Part shown: piece after piece, positions 35,501-45,586 of the stretch
How the letters are laid out: each line of letters opens with the position of its first letter
How positions within the stretch are numbered: the stretch's first letter is position 1
NCBI GenBank assembly: GCA_012064415.1
Contig: SSNU01000034.1
Location: 186,001 to 250,000 of the forward strand
DNA: 64,000 nucleotides
Source of the DNA: Gyrodactylus bullatarudis
Lineage: Eukaryota; Platyhelminthes; Monogenea; Gyrodactylidea; Gyrodactylidae
Direction of reading: 5' to 3'
The notes under the pieces: generated by a model
What the model saw: the letters and a program-made list of their open reading frames with translations, nothing else
Told to the model about the DNA's origin: nothing
Database searches by the model: none
Position numbers and translations under genes: made by a program

Positions 35501-38500
35501 AGGAAGTACTTACAAGCTGTGGATTCATATTTGCATTCGATGTTTTTGAGAAATCTTGATGTATCTTTTTCATTTGTTGCTCAGTCGGAGACTGATTTGA
35601 TGGACCACCATAACGAATTTGAGATCTATTCAAGGGAATTCCCATCGGTAAGCGCATTTGAGACTGAGGGGAAACATTTCTGTTTTGCATCTGTTGCTGA
35701 ATCATCATTTGATTTGAAAAATTCTGATGTTGCTGCTGCTGTTGTTGCATGTGTGGGCTCTGATGGGGTGGAGGTTGCATTTGCCCAGGGTTATTAATGA
35801 CGCCTCCCATTGGACGAGGGAATCTTTGAACTAATTTTTAAAATAAATTTTAAATCAATAAAATTCCGTGTAGAGACAAAACAAACTTTTCTGTTGAATA
35901 TACTGATTTTGAATCATGCCAGGATGATTTGGATAGCCTTGGACCATATTCCCTTGATTTTGAGGCACATTTGTCATAAAAGCATTGTTGGATACGGAAG
36001 GAGGACGCATAGCTTGGTTTTGATTGCCTAAGTAATGAAGATGATAAAATATTCAATACAAAAATTAATTGTAACTATAAACTAACTCATTTGCTGATAG
36101 TTCATTTGCAAGTTGTTATTGGCTGGTTGTGGCTGGATATTTTGAGGAATATTTGACATTTGCTGATGCATTATTTGGGCATGCATCTTTTGTTGCTGGG
36201 AACTAGCTACATAGTCAATGTTACTTTGGTTTGGTGGGTGTTGTGGATTCATGCCATCATCGTAACGAGTGGAATTCGGATGTGGAGTCGAAGGTGCAAA
36301 TGCATAAGGATTTGACTGCTGATTAGACATGTGGTGAGCATTATTTTGAATATTCATGATTTGACTCTGAAATAATTTTTAATTTCAATAAAAAAGTCTA
36401 ATTTGATTTTCTTTTCAATCAATAAAATTCATAACTTGAAATCTTTTGATTGCGAAAAGATTACGCATAAAAATTCATGCTGAGATTGGAATAATCTCAG
36501 AGGTTTTCAAAATAATTTTTTGTCAGTATTGAAGAAAACTAACTGGGTGTTTTTGGTGAGGAAGATTTTGTTTCTCATTCAAATTCTTCTGGGGAGATGG
36601 ACTTGTCATTTGGTTAGGATACGGTTGACATTGGTTTTGATTGGGACCGCATATTGGTGAGACCTGGGAAGGATGAGGAGACTTTGCCATAGGACTCGGA
36701 ACATTGCCAGAGTTAGATGTCATCATTTGAGAAGCCTTGCTAGGAGTAGATGATTGGTTTATGTCCATAGATTGGGGGAATTCGATATTCTAGTTTTGAA
36801 AAGAATACATGTTTTCAAAATAATGAAAGAAAATCAAGAATTAGTGGAAAAAATTAAATTATTTACCTGGTTTTCTGAGATTTTACATCGGTTCTGGTCA
36901 GGAACTGAGAACTGATTTTGATGAGAATTCGATATCAGAGAATTTGGAGGCTGAGTTATCATTTCAGATGCTGATGTCATTATTGGGCCAGTATTTTCAT
37001 TAATTGAGTATAGTTTATTCATGTTAGGTTGGTTAGAATTTTGAACGTTGGGTAACGGGTTCTGAGGAAATCTTGAATGATGAATTTGATTTGGAAGTGG
37101 TCCTGTTTGGGTTGGCATTACATTCCGATTAGGAACTTGGTTTGGAGGCAGAAATGAAGGATTTGCAATATTCTGCTGTTGTTCAATGTTGACCATTTGG
37201 TTACGAGTCTCAGGGGGAATGTTTGTAAAACTAGGCTGTCGAGGTAAATCTATCGAGAATAATGAATTTAGTATTTAGGTATTAAAGTGGAAAGTGGTAA
37301 AGAGCATCAAGTCAAATTCCCTTCAAGACCAGCGGATAATGTGGTTGGATAGTAATTTTTTATAAAAAAAATTGTCAGAAAGTCAACATACTCTGATGAT
37401 TTTGTTGGGTCATCATTTGGTTGGGATTTTGTTGATTCATTATCCCGCTATTAAGAGGGGGATAGTTACCAGGTTGATTCTTCATTCCGGGTCTAAACAT
37501 CATATTCATCTTTTGAGATTGCTGAGGGCTAGAATAAGGAAAATTTTGAGGCTGACGAATTTTCGGTGATTTTTGAGGAGTAGTATTCGAACTACTTTGA
37601 CCTGAACTAGATCTAGCAGTTGACTTTTGACCAGTTGATTTTGATTTTTTCTGAGATCCAGACGCACAATTGGAAGCGTTCAAGTTTTGACCGGTTCCAT
37701 TATTGCCTCCGTTTTGAGAGGTAAAAGAATCTGATGAGTTTCCCCCACGTGAACCTGACTCAGAATCCTGGTAGAAGATAATAGTTGAGAATATTTAGAA
37801 TTCTCAATAATTAAAAATAATTTCCGGATTATTCGAGTTAATAACTACTAGGTCATCTTTCTCGAGAAAAATAACAAAATTTTCAGCTTTTCTGGCAAAA
37901 ATAGCAATTCATATTGAAATTCTATTCATCATTTCCAGAATAACAAAGTTAATACTATATTTATAATTGCTATAGAGCTATTTTTCCTGAAGCTTGAATC
38001 AAAGATATGCTTTTCTATTACTATTCCTACATATTATGAATCAACTCACTTTTTTCCAATTATGTTGCTGAGAGAGAATGTTCATAACATTTCTCATGAC
38101 GATGGCATCCTTCTCTTCTTCATTCAAATTTTGTTCCTGTGGATGACGACTTGATTTTGACTTTGATGACTTAGGTGTTCTTGTAGTTGATGCAGAACCA
38201 TAATTTGGCATCAAATCATTCGCAGTATAGGAATTCTAAATAATGAATTATTCTACAATAAATTGAATGGGGTACAAATTTAGTGAAAAACTAACATTTT
38301 TCTTAGGAGAATTAAAGGAAAATTTTGGGCCCATTTGAGCAGCATTTAAATTGGTGAGAGGTTGGTTCATCATCTGATTTCCTTGTGATAAAATCTGTTG
38401 AACAGAAGTGCTGGCTGCAGCAGCCAAGTTGGTACCCATTGTCATATTAAAGTTGGGTTTAGGCAAACTAACAGGGTGATTATTTTGCTGATTTTGATTA

Positions 38501-39262
38501 GGCTGTGAATCGCTTGATGAAATTATTTTATTGTTTTCTACAGGATTTATAGGCAAAAGATCTGAATTATTTCTTGGTTCTGAAGGACACTGTAAGGCCT
38601 TGGGGACAGGGAGTGGCTCCAATTTTTTGATAGGTTTAGGTTTGGGCAATACTAATAATGCTGGATTAAAATCCTCATGAGACACTAAGCTTTTTTTATT
38701 GATTGATTCGTAAATCCAATCAGGTGTGACAATAACTTTAGTATCAAGCTTATTATTTTCCTTGAGATATTCATACATTGGTCCCTGCGGTAACCCAAGA
38801 ACGAGATGTGTTGTTTCATGGGATAAATCACAGTTAACTGTTCCTCCAGAGGCTTTAACTATTCCTGTCAAATTAATTCTATCATTTAACGATAATTCGG
38901 TAAAGACAAACACTAAATCCTTGAATAATGGTTGATAACACGGATGATAGAACTGCATTGGCAATAATTTGGATACAAAAAATGAGTCTGAGACCCATTT
39001 AGAAGTAACGACAGGAACAGCATAAATATCTTCTGCTTCACCATTCTCTAAATTGTCCTGCTCATCGCTAATAGCAAATTTGAGACTTTCAGAGAGAAAT
39101 GGATTAGCGCTGGCTCCAACTGAATTCAATTGACTGATCACCTACAAAAACGTATATGATAGTTAAGATATTGATGAATTAAAATTCAAAACTAACATCC
39201 TGGTCATTGCATTTAATGATGTAATATTTCAACCCTGAAAACGGATTAGTACTATCTTCCAT
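29506..39262 (-). CDS. PAXIP1: PAX-interacting protein 1 (PTIP), six BRCT domains
   Basis: Nineteen exons run from ATG at 39262 to TAA at 29506: 39262-39197, 39141-38296, 38235-38050, 37767-37392, 37249-36867, 36789-36544, 36366-36087, 36027-35887, 35830-35514, 35360-35118, 35065-34775, 34715-34572, 34506-34147, 34088-34003, 33644-33222, 32971-31816, 31183-30913, 30771-30294, 30214-29506. All phases close (7002 nt, 2333 aa). BRCT1-2 occupy the first 190 residues (VVTSKWVSDSF, VKASGGTVNCDLSHETTHLV, VTPDWIYESI). A long Q/N/P-rich middle follows. BRCT3-4 lie at about 1040-1290 (LFGCVIFLAGYDDVE, NTILICKGPIGKKYEAA, WGIPCVNVRWLQDL), and BRCT5-6 at about 1480-1730 (ATHLVAEKI, YKWILASK, GGVLRD). PTIP links phosphoprotein binding at DNA damage to histone H3K4 methyltransferase complexes. 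In vertebrates the protein ends just after BRCT6. Here about 600 more Q/N-rich residues follow. Confidence 0.95.
31230..31790. repeat. Hairpin-family repeat inside a PAXIP1 intron
   Basis: The left end is taattgatatgaagttataa with ctttataaaaatctcaattt. The right end is gagatctttataaagatcat followed by aaattcctaactttaacgaa. The arms contain aaagtgggaggatcaaaatt and attagacaagaaattcaatt, the family signature. It fills the intron between PAXIP1 exons 16 and 17, which would otherwise be one of the short introns typical of the gene. Confidence 0.7.
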
Positions 39263-39622
39263 CAGGAGTTTCTTTTATCAAACATCTATGACGATTAAAA
39301 CAACTAACCGGCAAATCAAACTTTTGTTTGAATCTGAATAATTAAAAGAATTATGAAATTAATCAAACTGTTGGATTCCAACATATGAAATCACAATTAT
39401 TTTGAGATGAATATCTCGTTCTCGTGGTGATATTATTTCCACTATTATTATAAGTTGGATTCTAACTGTTAGAATAAGATTTTCGATGAATTAATCACTA
39501 CGAATCGATTTATATGCAAAAATACCGTAAACCAATAAGGTTTCAGGTATCGGTAACCCATTTTTCTATTGGCTACTAGATAATGGTAAACTAGTTCAAT
39601 ATTTCTGATGAATTAAATTAAC
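39263..39622. promoter_or_regulatory. Divergent intergenic region between PAXIP1 and MTTP
   Basis: The 360 bases separate two start codons that point away from each other, so both 5'UTRs and core promoters must lie here unless there are upstream non-coding exons. The sequence is AT-rich, with taaaccaataaggtttcagg and tggctactagataatgg. CCAAT-like words occur on the MTTP side (aaaccaataagg, attggctact). No convincing TATA box is seen for either gene. Confidence 0.45.
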
Positions 39623-42301
39623 ATGACGTGGACAGTTTATTTTGCCCTCTTTTTTCTTATCTTGTTGAACTGCTGTTTCTCAGCTCAAACCCATCTCTAT
39701 GAATTCACTCAAAAATCCTTTATCAATGGGATAAATGTTTCATCGCATCAACAGCAAATTCTATTGACGCCATACCAGTTCAATCAAGGTGAAAGGATTT
39801 ATCATGCGTACATTATTAAAGAAAATGTTCATTTTCTCGCAATAAAGAATAGGAACGGTGAAATTAATCGTCTAATTGGAGAAAAGGCAGTTGTCAACTC
39901 TAAGCTGGATGTTTCTAATAAGATCAAAGGTTTCTTTAGTCTATTTGTCTTCAGTATAAAGCATGAAGTCTTAAAAGAAATTGACTGGCAAGGAAAATGT
40001 GAAGCATATTACTCTCAAAAAAGGGTAGAAGATTCTTTTATTTCATTCCAAAAACAAAAGAAAAATTGTCAAAGGTTACAGAAAAATATTTGGAGTTTTT
40101 CTGAAGGTTTTTCAAAAGCTCTCGAACTCCAATTTGATATGGATACACTCTTTGATTATCAAGTTGACAAAAATGACCCCGATTTCATTGTTAAAGCTGT
40201 ATCGAGCACAAAGGGAAAGTACTATTCAAGTATTGATGAAATAAATTATGAATTTGAGAGTAGTGATGTCCTTGAATTGCGTCAGAGAAACATTTCTCTG
40301 ACAGAATATTTCAAGGTTGCCAAGATCGAAAAATATTTCAATAAGAAAAATTCTCAAGATTTTCTGAAATCAATCTTTAATGATGCTGTCGATTTTCATT
40401 TAATGCCATATTTTTCTGACGAAAAAGAAGAAATGACTTGTTCTCTCCTTTATAACCCTAGAATGAATCATTCACCAAATATTGAAAAATTCATCCAAGA
40501 GACCAAATTCAACATGACCAAAATTTTGAATCATTTTCAAACATTTTGGGCCAAAGAGGAATTCGGAAAGTTCAGGTTAACTCGGGCAAATCTTGATTTG
40601 ATTAATTTATTACGATGTCTACCCAATAATGATCTCATTCGAAAATCAATAGTTCTGATAAATTCTGATCATGAAGAGGACATTATAAAATTCCTTGAAA
40701 GCCATCATAGCAACATCTTTGATGCACTCTTGAATTGTGGCACTGAGCTATGTCTGGAGATATTCATTGATCTTATCGATAAAATCATCCCTGCTCTCAG
40801 ATCAGGAAATGAAAAACATGGTCGAATAGTTGGAGAGTTTTTAACAAAACGTATCTGGCCTGCATTTGGGCATATAAAAATTCCTTCACTTGCCTTTTTG
40901 CGAAAGATGATTACCATATTCAATGATTTCAGATCAACTCATAGGGATCATTATTTATCCTTTCTCATTGGAATCTCTTCAATTACATCTCATGAGAATG
41001 TTGATGCAAAAACAGTAGGATTTATTTCCTCTGAAATTCGCAGTGTATTTCAAACTTATCCTAAGGAGAAAAATTACAATTATCGTGAAAACATTGCGGG
41101 TCTTGTTGCCGCTATGAAATTCAAGGATGGAACCCTCGCTAGAGGAATATTTGATACATACTTTGGTACGAGACAATTGCAGCTCCCCGAATCTCTTCAA
41201 GTATTGGCTGTTTCTACAATTTTCAAATTAGCCTTGAACGAAACTCAGAATAGAGAGTTTTGTACGAAATTCCTGAATCTTTTAATGGATCCAAAGTATT
41301 TTGAAAAAAACAACTTGCTAATATTCATGATAAATGAAATTATTCTACAAAATTTGGAATATAATTTTCTCCATTACAAGTTGACCTATGTCTTCCAGAA
41401 TTCCCATTTGAAAGTGTACTCAATATTTGAACGTCTCTTGATGGATAACTGCAAAATTGACCTGGTCAATGACTTTGTGTGCAGTCAACTGCTGGAAAAC
41501 TTGAAATTTTATGAGAAACTACTAAGGATCAAGCCTCAACCTGTAACACTTCAGAGAGATACATTATTCGATCATAATCTCATAAGTTTCGAATATGAGA
41601 TCATGGGATTAGAAAATTCTACCTTCTTCAACATGAACCTTGATTTAATTAGCACAAAAGATTATGGAAATTTAGCCAATTTCAAGTATTTAAAGACACT
41701 TGATGGTTACAAGAATGTATGGAATCATTTTTCTCTTAGTATCTTGGATGTTCCCATGCCAATTGTAACAATTCCAATGGATGTCATGACCCTTTATGAA
41801 TACTTCAAATCACAACAAAAGTTGTCGACACAGGGGAAAACATCTCGTGTCCTTGTTGATAATAGAGAATATTTATTTCTTTCATCATGTCTTCCATTGC
41901 GTATTGACCTCTTGGGGATGGTCTCTGTATATTTGAAGTCATGGCCAGAATCAACTTGGACCACTATTTCCTATAATATGCTGGCTGACATTTCTTTTGT
42001 TGCCCAAATGAAAACAACACTTCTTATGGATAGCAAGAGCATACAATCTATGAATGGAATTGGCGGCGAGGGAACTATTGATTTCACAGCGACAACAAGT
42101 CTTTTTTCACCTGGCAAACAGATTTGTTTAGAATCTAACGTGAAAAATGGATTACTTTATACATTCACTGATGCTTTTGATCCAATTAACCATGAAATGA
42201 ATATCTCCGGAATAAGTTATGATACCGCCAGTAAGAAAAGCTTTTCACCTTATCCAATAGACTTTGGTCATTCCAACAAGAATGCATGTAAAGAATTCTA
42301 A
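39623..42301 (+). CDS. MTTP: Microsomal triglyceride transfer protein large subunit
   Basis: This is a single open frame of 892 codons, near the roughly 890 aa of animal MTTP. The N-terminus is a hydrophobic signal peptide (residues 1-20, VYFALFFLILLNCC core) leading to the ER lumen. It is followed by the vitellogenin/lipoprotein N-terminal beta-barrel region (YEFTQKSFINGINVS; DWQGKCEAYYS and KKNCQRL supply the paired cysteines typical of the family). A helical domain (LIDKIIPALRSGNEKHGR, PSLAFLRKM) and C-terminal beta sheets (EYEIMGLENSTFFNMNL, GEGTIDFTATTSLFSPGKQI) come next. MTTP works with protein disulfide isomerase to load lipid onto apolipoprotein B-type proteins. The start is the first ATG of the frame, right before the signal peptide. 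The CDS has no intron, in contrast to its multi-exon neighbours. Identification rests on domain order and motif resemblance, and primary identity is low. Confidence 0.85.
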   Translation: MTWTVYFALFFLILLNCCFSAQTHLYEFTQKSFINGINVSSHQQQILLTPYQFNQGERIYHAYIIKENVHFLAIKNRNGEINRLIGEKAVVNSKLDVSNKIKGFFSLFVFSIKHEVLKEIDWQGKCEAYYSQKRVEDSFISFQKQKKNCQRLQKNIWSFSEGFSKALELQFDMDTLFDYQVDKNDPDFIVKAVSSTKGKYYSSIDEINYEFESSDVLELRQRNISLTEYFKVAKIEKYFNKKNSQDFLKSIFNDAVDFHLMPYFSDEKEEMTCSLLYNPRMNHSPNIEKFIQETKFNMTKILNHFQTFWAKEEFGKFRLTRANLDLINLLRCLPNNDLIRKSIVLINSDHEEDIIKFLESHHSNIFDALLNCGTELCLEIFIDLIDKIIPALRSGNEKHGRIVGEFLTKRIWPAFGHIKIPSLAFLRKMITIFNDFRSTHRDHYLSFLIGISSITSHENVDAKTVGFISSEIRSVFQTYPKEKNYNYRENIAGLVAAMKFKDGTLARGIFDTYFGTRQLQLPESLQVLAVSTIFKLALNETQNREFCTKFLNLLMDPKYFEKNNLLIFMINEIILQNLEYNFLHYKLTYVFQNSHLKVYSIFERLLMDNCKIDLVNDFVCSQLLENLKFYEKLLRIKPQPVTLQRDTLFDHNLISFEYEIMGLENSTFFNMNLDLISTKDYGNLANFKYLKTLDGYKNVWNHFSLSILDVPMPIVTIPMDVMTLYEYFKSQQKLSTQGKTSRVLVDNREYLFLSSCLPLRIDLLGMVSVYLKSWPESTWTTISYNMLADISFVAQMKTTLLMDSKSIQSMNGIGGEGTIDFTATTSLFSPGKQICLESNVKNGLLYTFTDAFDPINHEMNISGISYDTASKKSFSPYPIDFGHSNKNACKEF

Positions 42302-42353
42302 AAACCTTTTATTTTTTTATAATAATCAATTAATAGCGTATGATTTTATTGGA

Positions 42354-42359
42354 AATAAA
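42354..42359 (+). terminator. Poly(A) signal of MTTP
   Basis: AATAAA in ttggaaataaac lies about 53 bases past the MTTP stop codon. It is the first canonical signal downstream and would give a very short 3'UTR. Confidence 0.55.
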
Positions 42360-42964
42360 CATTTTATTATCAACTTGTATTTTTATCAGCTCAAAATTGA
42401 ATTACTCCAACAATTTTATTTTGTTCTTAGCAGCAGTTTTCCTCAAACAAATAGGAAAGAGTGAAGCTTCCTTTAGAGAGTCCTTGTAGTTTTCCATGCC
42501 AGAGCCTTATTTCAGAAATTTATTCGGTTAATTCGATAATTAGGCCAGCACATTAATCAAATTTAGATAATATGAAGCTCTTACATATTCAATTAGTTCA
42601 ATTTTTTCGAGCAGGTTATAAATCTAGGTAAGGTAGCCCAAAAGTTGGAGGCAACGAGTTGTTGAGAATTGTTTGCAGATCATTTCTGTCTTTTTACAGA
42701 TAAAAGTTCTGTAAAGTGACACGACTTGTGTCAAAGTTGAATTGTACCAAACTGACATTTATCAAATCAGTGTGAAGAAGTAATGGGAAATTTTTATTGA
42801 ATGAAAATTTCCTGATAATCTTCTATTCTTTTGTAAATAATAATTTTTGCTAGACTGTGTAATTAAATGATGATTATAATAATTTTACTTTGACATTCTG
42901 ATTTCCGGTGCTCAGGTTATTTTTACATATGAAATCTAACTTGTTGGAGATTCTCTTTTCACAT

Positions 42965-43080
42965 ATAGAAATCGTACAAGAGAGTCAAATTATGCAAATA
43001 TTCCATAGCCTAGATTCGAACTCAGCAACGCTTCTAATCATTAGGCTAGAATCCTTGTTCGTCTTACATCATCCAACACT
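42965..43080 (-). repeat. tRNA-derived SINE (Pol III A and B boxes)
   Basis: On the minus strand, a TAGCCTAATGATTAGAAGC block resembles a tRNA A box and D arm (TRGCNNAGYNGG). It is followed closely by GAGTTCGAATCTAGGC, which resembles a B box and T arm. The boxes are nearer together than in a true tRNA and no anticodon arm can be folded, so this is a SINE head, not a functional tRNA. The body extends downstream through an uncertain end. Confidence 0.55.
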
Positions 43081-43323
43081 CCCATAGTTCCTCCAACCCA
43101 CACTGGTTGTTTGTTCTCTTTTTAGACCAGAATTGAAACTACAAATATTCCTTGCTGGCGTTCTTGTAAAATTATGATTGAGGGAGTAGTTGAAAGATCC
43201 ACGCTTTGATGTCATCGCAAGAATATTTTCATAACACCTTTCTATCTCCGTCTCTGTTACTTACTCTACCAAGTTCTTTTTTTATTCATCTATCAAAATA
43301 TTTAGTAAATATTATTTACATAA

Positions 43324-44720
43324 TATTGTTCTTACCACTGGTTACCAGTGATATTCCAAAAGAATGGCTTACCATATCAATTCAGCCTATCCCAAAAATT
43401 GCCAAACCATTACTGCAGGGTCATTTTCGACCAATTTCTCTTCTGCCCATTTTTACTACTATTATTGATGCATTTATACATTCTCATCTTAAACACATGA
43501 ATATAATACAATTGGACCCCAATCAACATGGATTTGTATCTGGTCGTAGTACTTGTTCCAACCTCATTAGCTTTCTGGACTCTGCTCATAATCTTATATA
43601 CAAAAAAATTCCCTGTGCGGTTGTCTATGTTGACATAGAAAAAGCTTTTAACAGACTCCCATTCTCTGTCATTCACAAAGCCCTTCATCAATCCATTTAT
43701 CAAATCAACCTTAAGATGTCATTTCTTTCAAACAGGAACCAACAAGTAGTGCTCAATGGAAAAAAGTCTGCTTTCTCTCCCATCACTTCAGGTGTCTCTC
43801 AAGGCTCCATCATTGGCCCATTCATTTTTAATTTAATATTCTCAGATATTAAACCGTCAAACTCCTCTGTAAAATATTTCAAGTACGCAGATGACATCAA
43901 ACTACTCATTCCAATCGTTCAAGGCAGGTGTTTGATCTCTGAGGAATGGATCATCTTAAGCATTCTCTTGCCTCAATAGGTCTCAGTATAAATCAGAGTA
44001 AAACTAAAGTCATGCCTATTAGGAATTCTCTCTCAAATCATAATATATCTTTCAATACAGTTTCGCTCATAAAGGATCTTGGACTCTCCTATGATCATAA
44101 TCTCAAAACCATCATTCAAAAGATATCTTAAAAATAGTACTTGCAAAACCTACTTTCTCAGAAAATTCGTCAATGATCCATCTCTTCGTCTCAAACTATA
44201 TAAATCTCTCATTCTACCATATCTTGACTATGGATCTGGTATTCTCTGTGATCTTCCTGTCGGTACTAGCAGAAAACTAGAAAGAATAGGCCCACTTCCC
44301 TACAAGGAGTTCCTCGACAAAGCCAATCTACTCCCTTTGTGGCTAAGAAGAACGGCTTCTTCCGCTGTGCTCTATTAAAAGTTCACCCTAAGCACATTTA
44401 GTCATTATAATCTGAGATCTTCATTTTACTCACTGTCCTTCTTCCTCTCAGAGCTAGATTTCAAATTGATTTTAATACCATTGATTTTAAATCCAAAAAC
44501 ATCTCGAATATTTGTAAAATTCTTATCAATTATGTACCAGAGTCACACAACTATTTTAATCATTTTTTTCTATATATTCTTCTCTATCAAATCTCCTTCT
44601 GAACTAATGTCAGATAAATCAGATGAGCCATATATTTCCCGAAACGAAATTCTTTATGATAGATCGCCCCTTGCTCTTGCATATCGATGTAAAATAATGA
44701 CTCTGACCTAAGTATTCCAA
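43324..44720 (+). pseudogene. 5'-truncated, frameshifted non-LTR retrotransposon (LINE)
   Basis: The RT domain is recognisable over three frames: SDIPKEWLTISIQPIPK, HFRPISLLP, HGFVSGRSTCSNLI, VVYVDIEKAFNRL, TSGVSQGSIIGPFIFNLIFS and YFKYADDIKLL (catalytic aspartates in VDIEKAF and YADD). Then follow HSLASIGLSINQSKTKVMP and LYKSLILPYLDYGSGIL. Frameshifts fall near 43935 and 44110, with later stops. The upstream endonuclease is missing, which fits 5' truncation on insertion. The motif set is jockey/CR1-like, but the clade cannot be fixed by eye. It lies in the convergent gap between MTTP and SNX13. Confidence 0.85.
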
Positions 44721-44799
44721 AAAAAGCGACATGGGAATTATTTTTTTAGAAATAAGGATGGGTTTTTAGACATTAAAGTTGTGTAAAGCTGTCTAAAAT

Positions 44800-45095
44800 T
44801 AAAAGTTTTTTCATGTTCTGAAATACAAAAATCTCATTTTCCCTATAATCATCAAAATTTACCTTATTTCCTAGGAATTTCTTTCAGCATATGGAAAAGG
44901 ACTCAATATTTACTATCAGCACTGTTTTTATTCAAAACCATGCAAAAAAGCTCAATTTAAGTCCTTTCTTGTAGTAAAATTCATTGGAAAATTGTCATTT
45001 TTAATCGAGATTTTGTGTATCAGAAGAAAGCTTGTTCAAAAAACTCGAAAACGTATGGTTTTTTTAGATAAAATGCTCAGTTTTCGATCATCTTC
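44800..45095. repeat. Copy of the interior of the 7187-7951 element
   Basis: It shares ctaggaatttctt, aactcgaaaacgtatgg and ttttcgatcatctt with 7560-7840 in the same order and strand. The flanking inverted ends of the 7.2-kb element are not visible here, so it is a partial copy. Confidence 0.6.
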
Positions 45096-45586
45096 ATCCT
45101 TTTGTAATTATTCCTTTAATTCAAAATATTAAAAATAAATGAAACATGAAATTATGTTCATGAAAACTTCATTTAACGGTAAATGATGGTAAACTTTATG
45201 CAAGTTAGTTTAAATTAGTGATATGAGAAAGTTACTTTCGAGTAATCTGTAAAAAATACAAAATCCAATTGATGAATTTATAATTTTTAATTCAAAAGTG
45301 CCAACTTGTAAATATTAAGCATTCTTATTTATTTACATTGAATAGAATAAAAATGATCACTTGAAAAAATCTAGATTGCAATCAAATAAGTTTACATAAC
45401 CTTCTCACAAAATTCATTAGGCTGGACAATATTGAAAATAATTTTTTCGGGTTTTATCAATGAATATTTTCACAATAATAATAGTAATAATCTTAAACAC
45501 AGTGATTTGAAAATAGGTACAAAATAAAACAAGTGGAAAGCAACGTGATTGAATGTATAAAGATGGGAATGTTTTGAATCTAGATT

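Noticed and set aside
35519..36031. Plus-strand ORFs opposite PAXIP1 exons
   Set aside because: They are antisense shadows of Q-rich PAXIP1 exons, which join in phase on the minus strand.
43012..43070. Possible functional tRNA gene on the minus strand
   Set aside because: A and B boxes are too close and no anticodon arm or acceptor stem can be folded; it is better explained as a SINE head.
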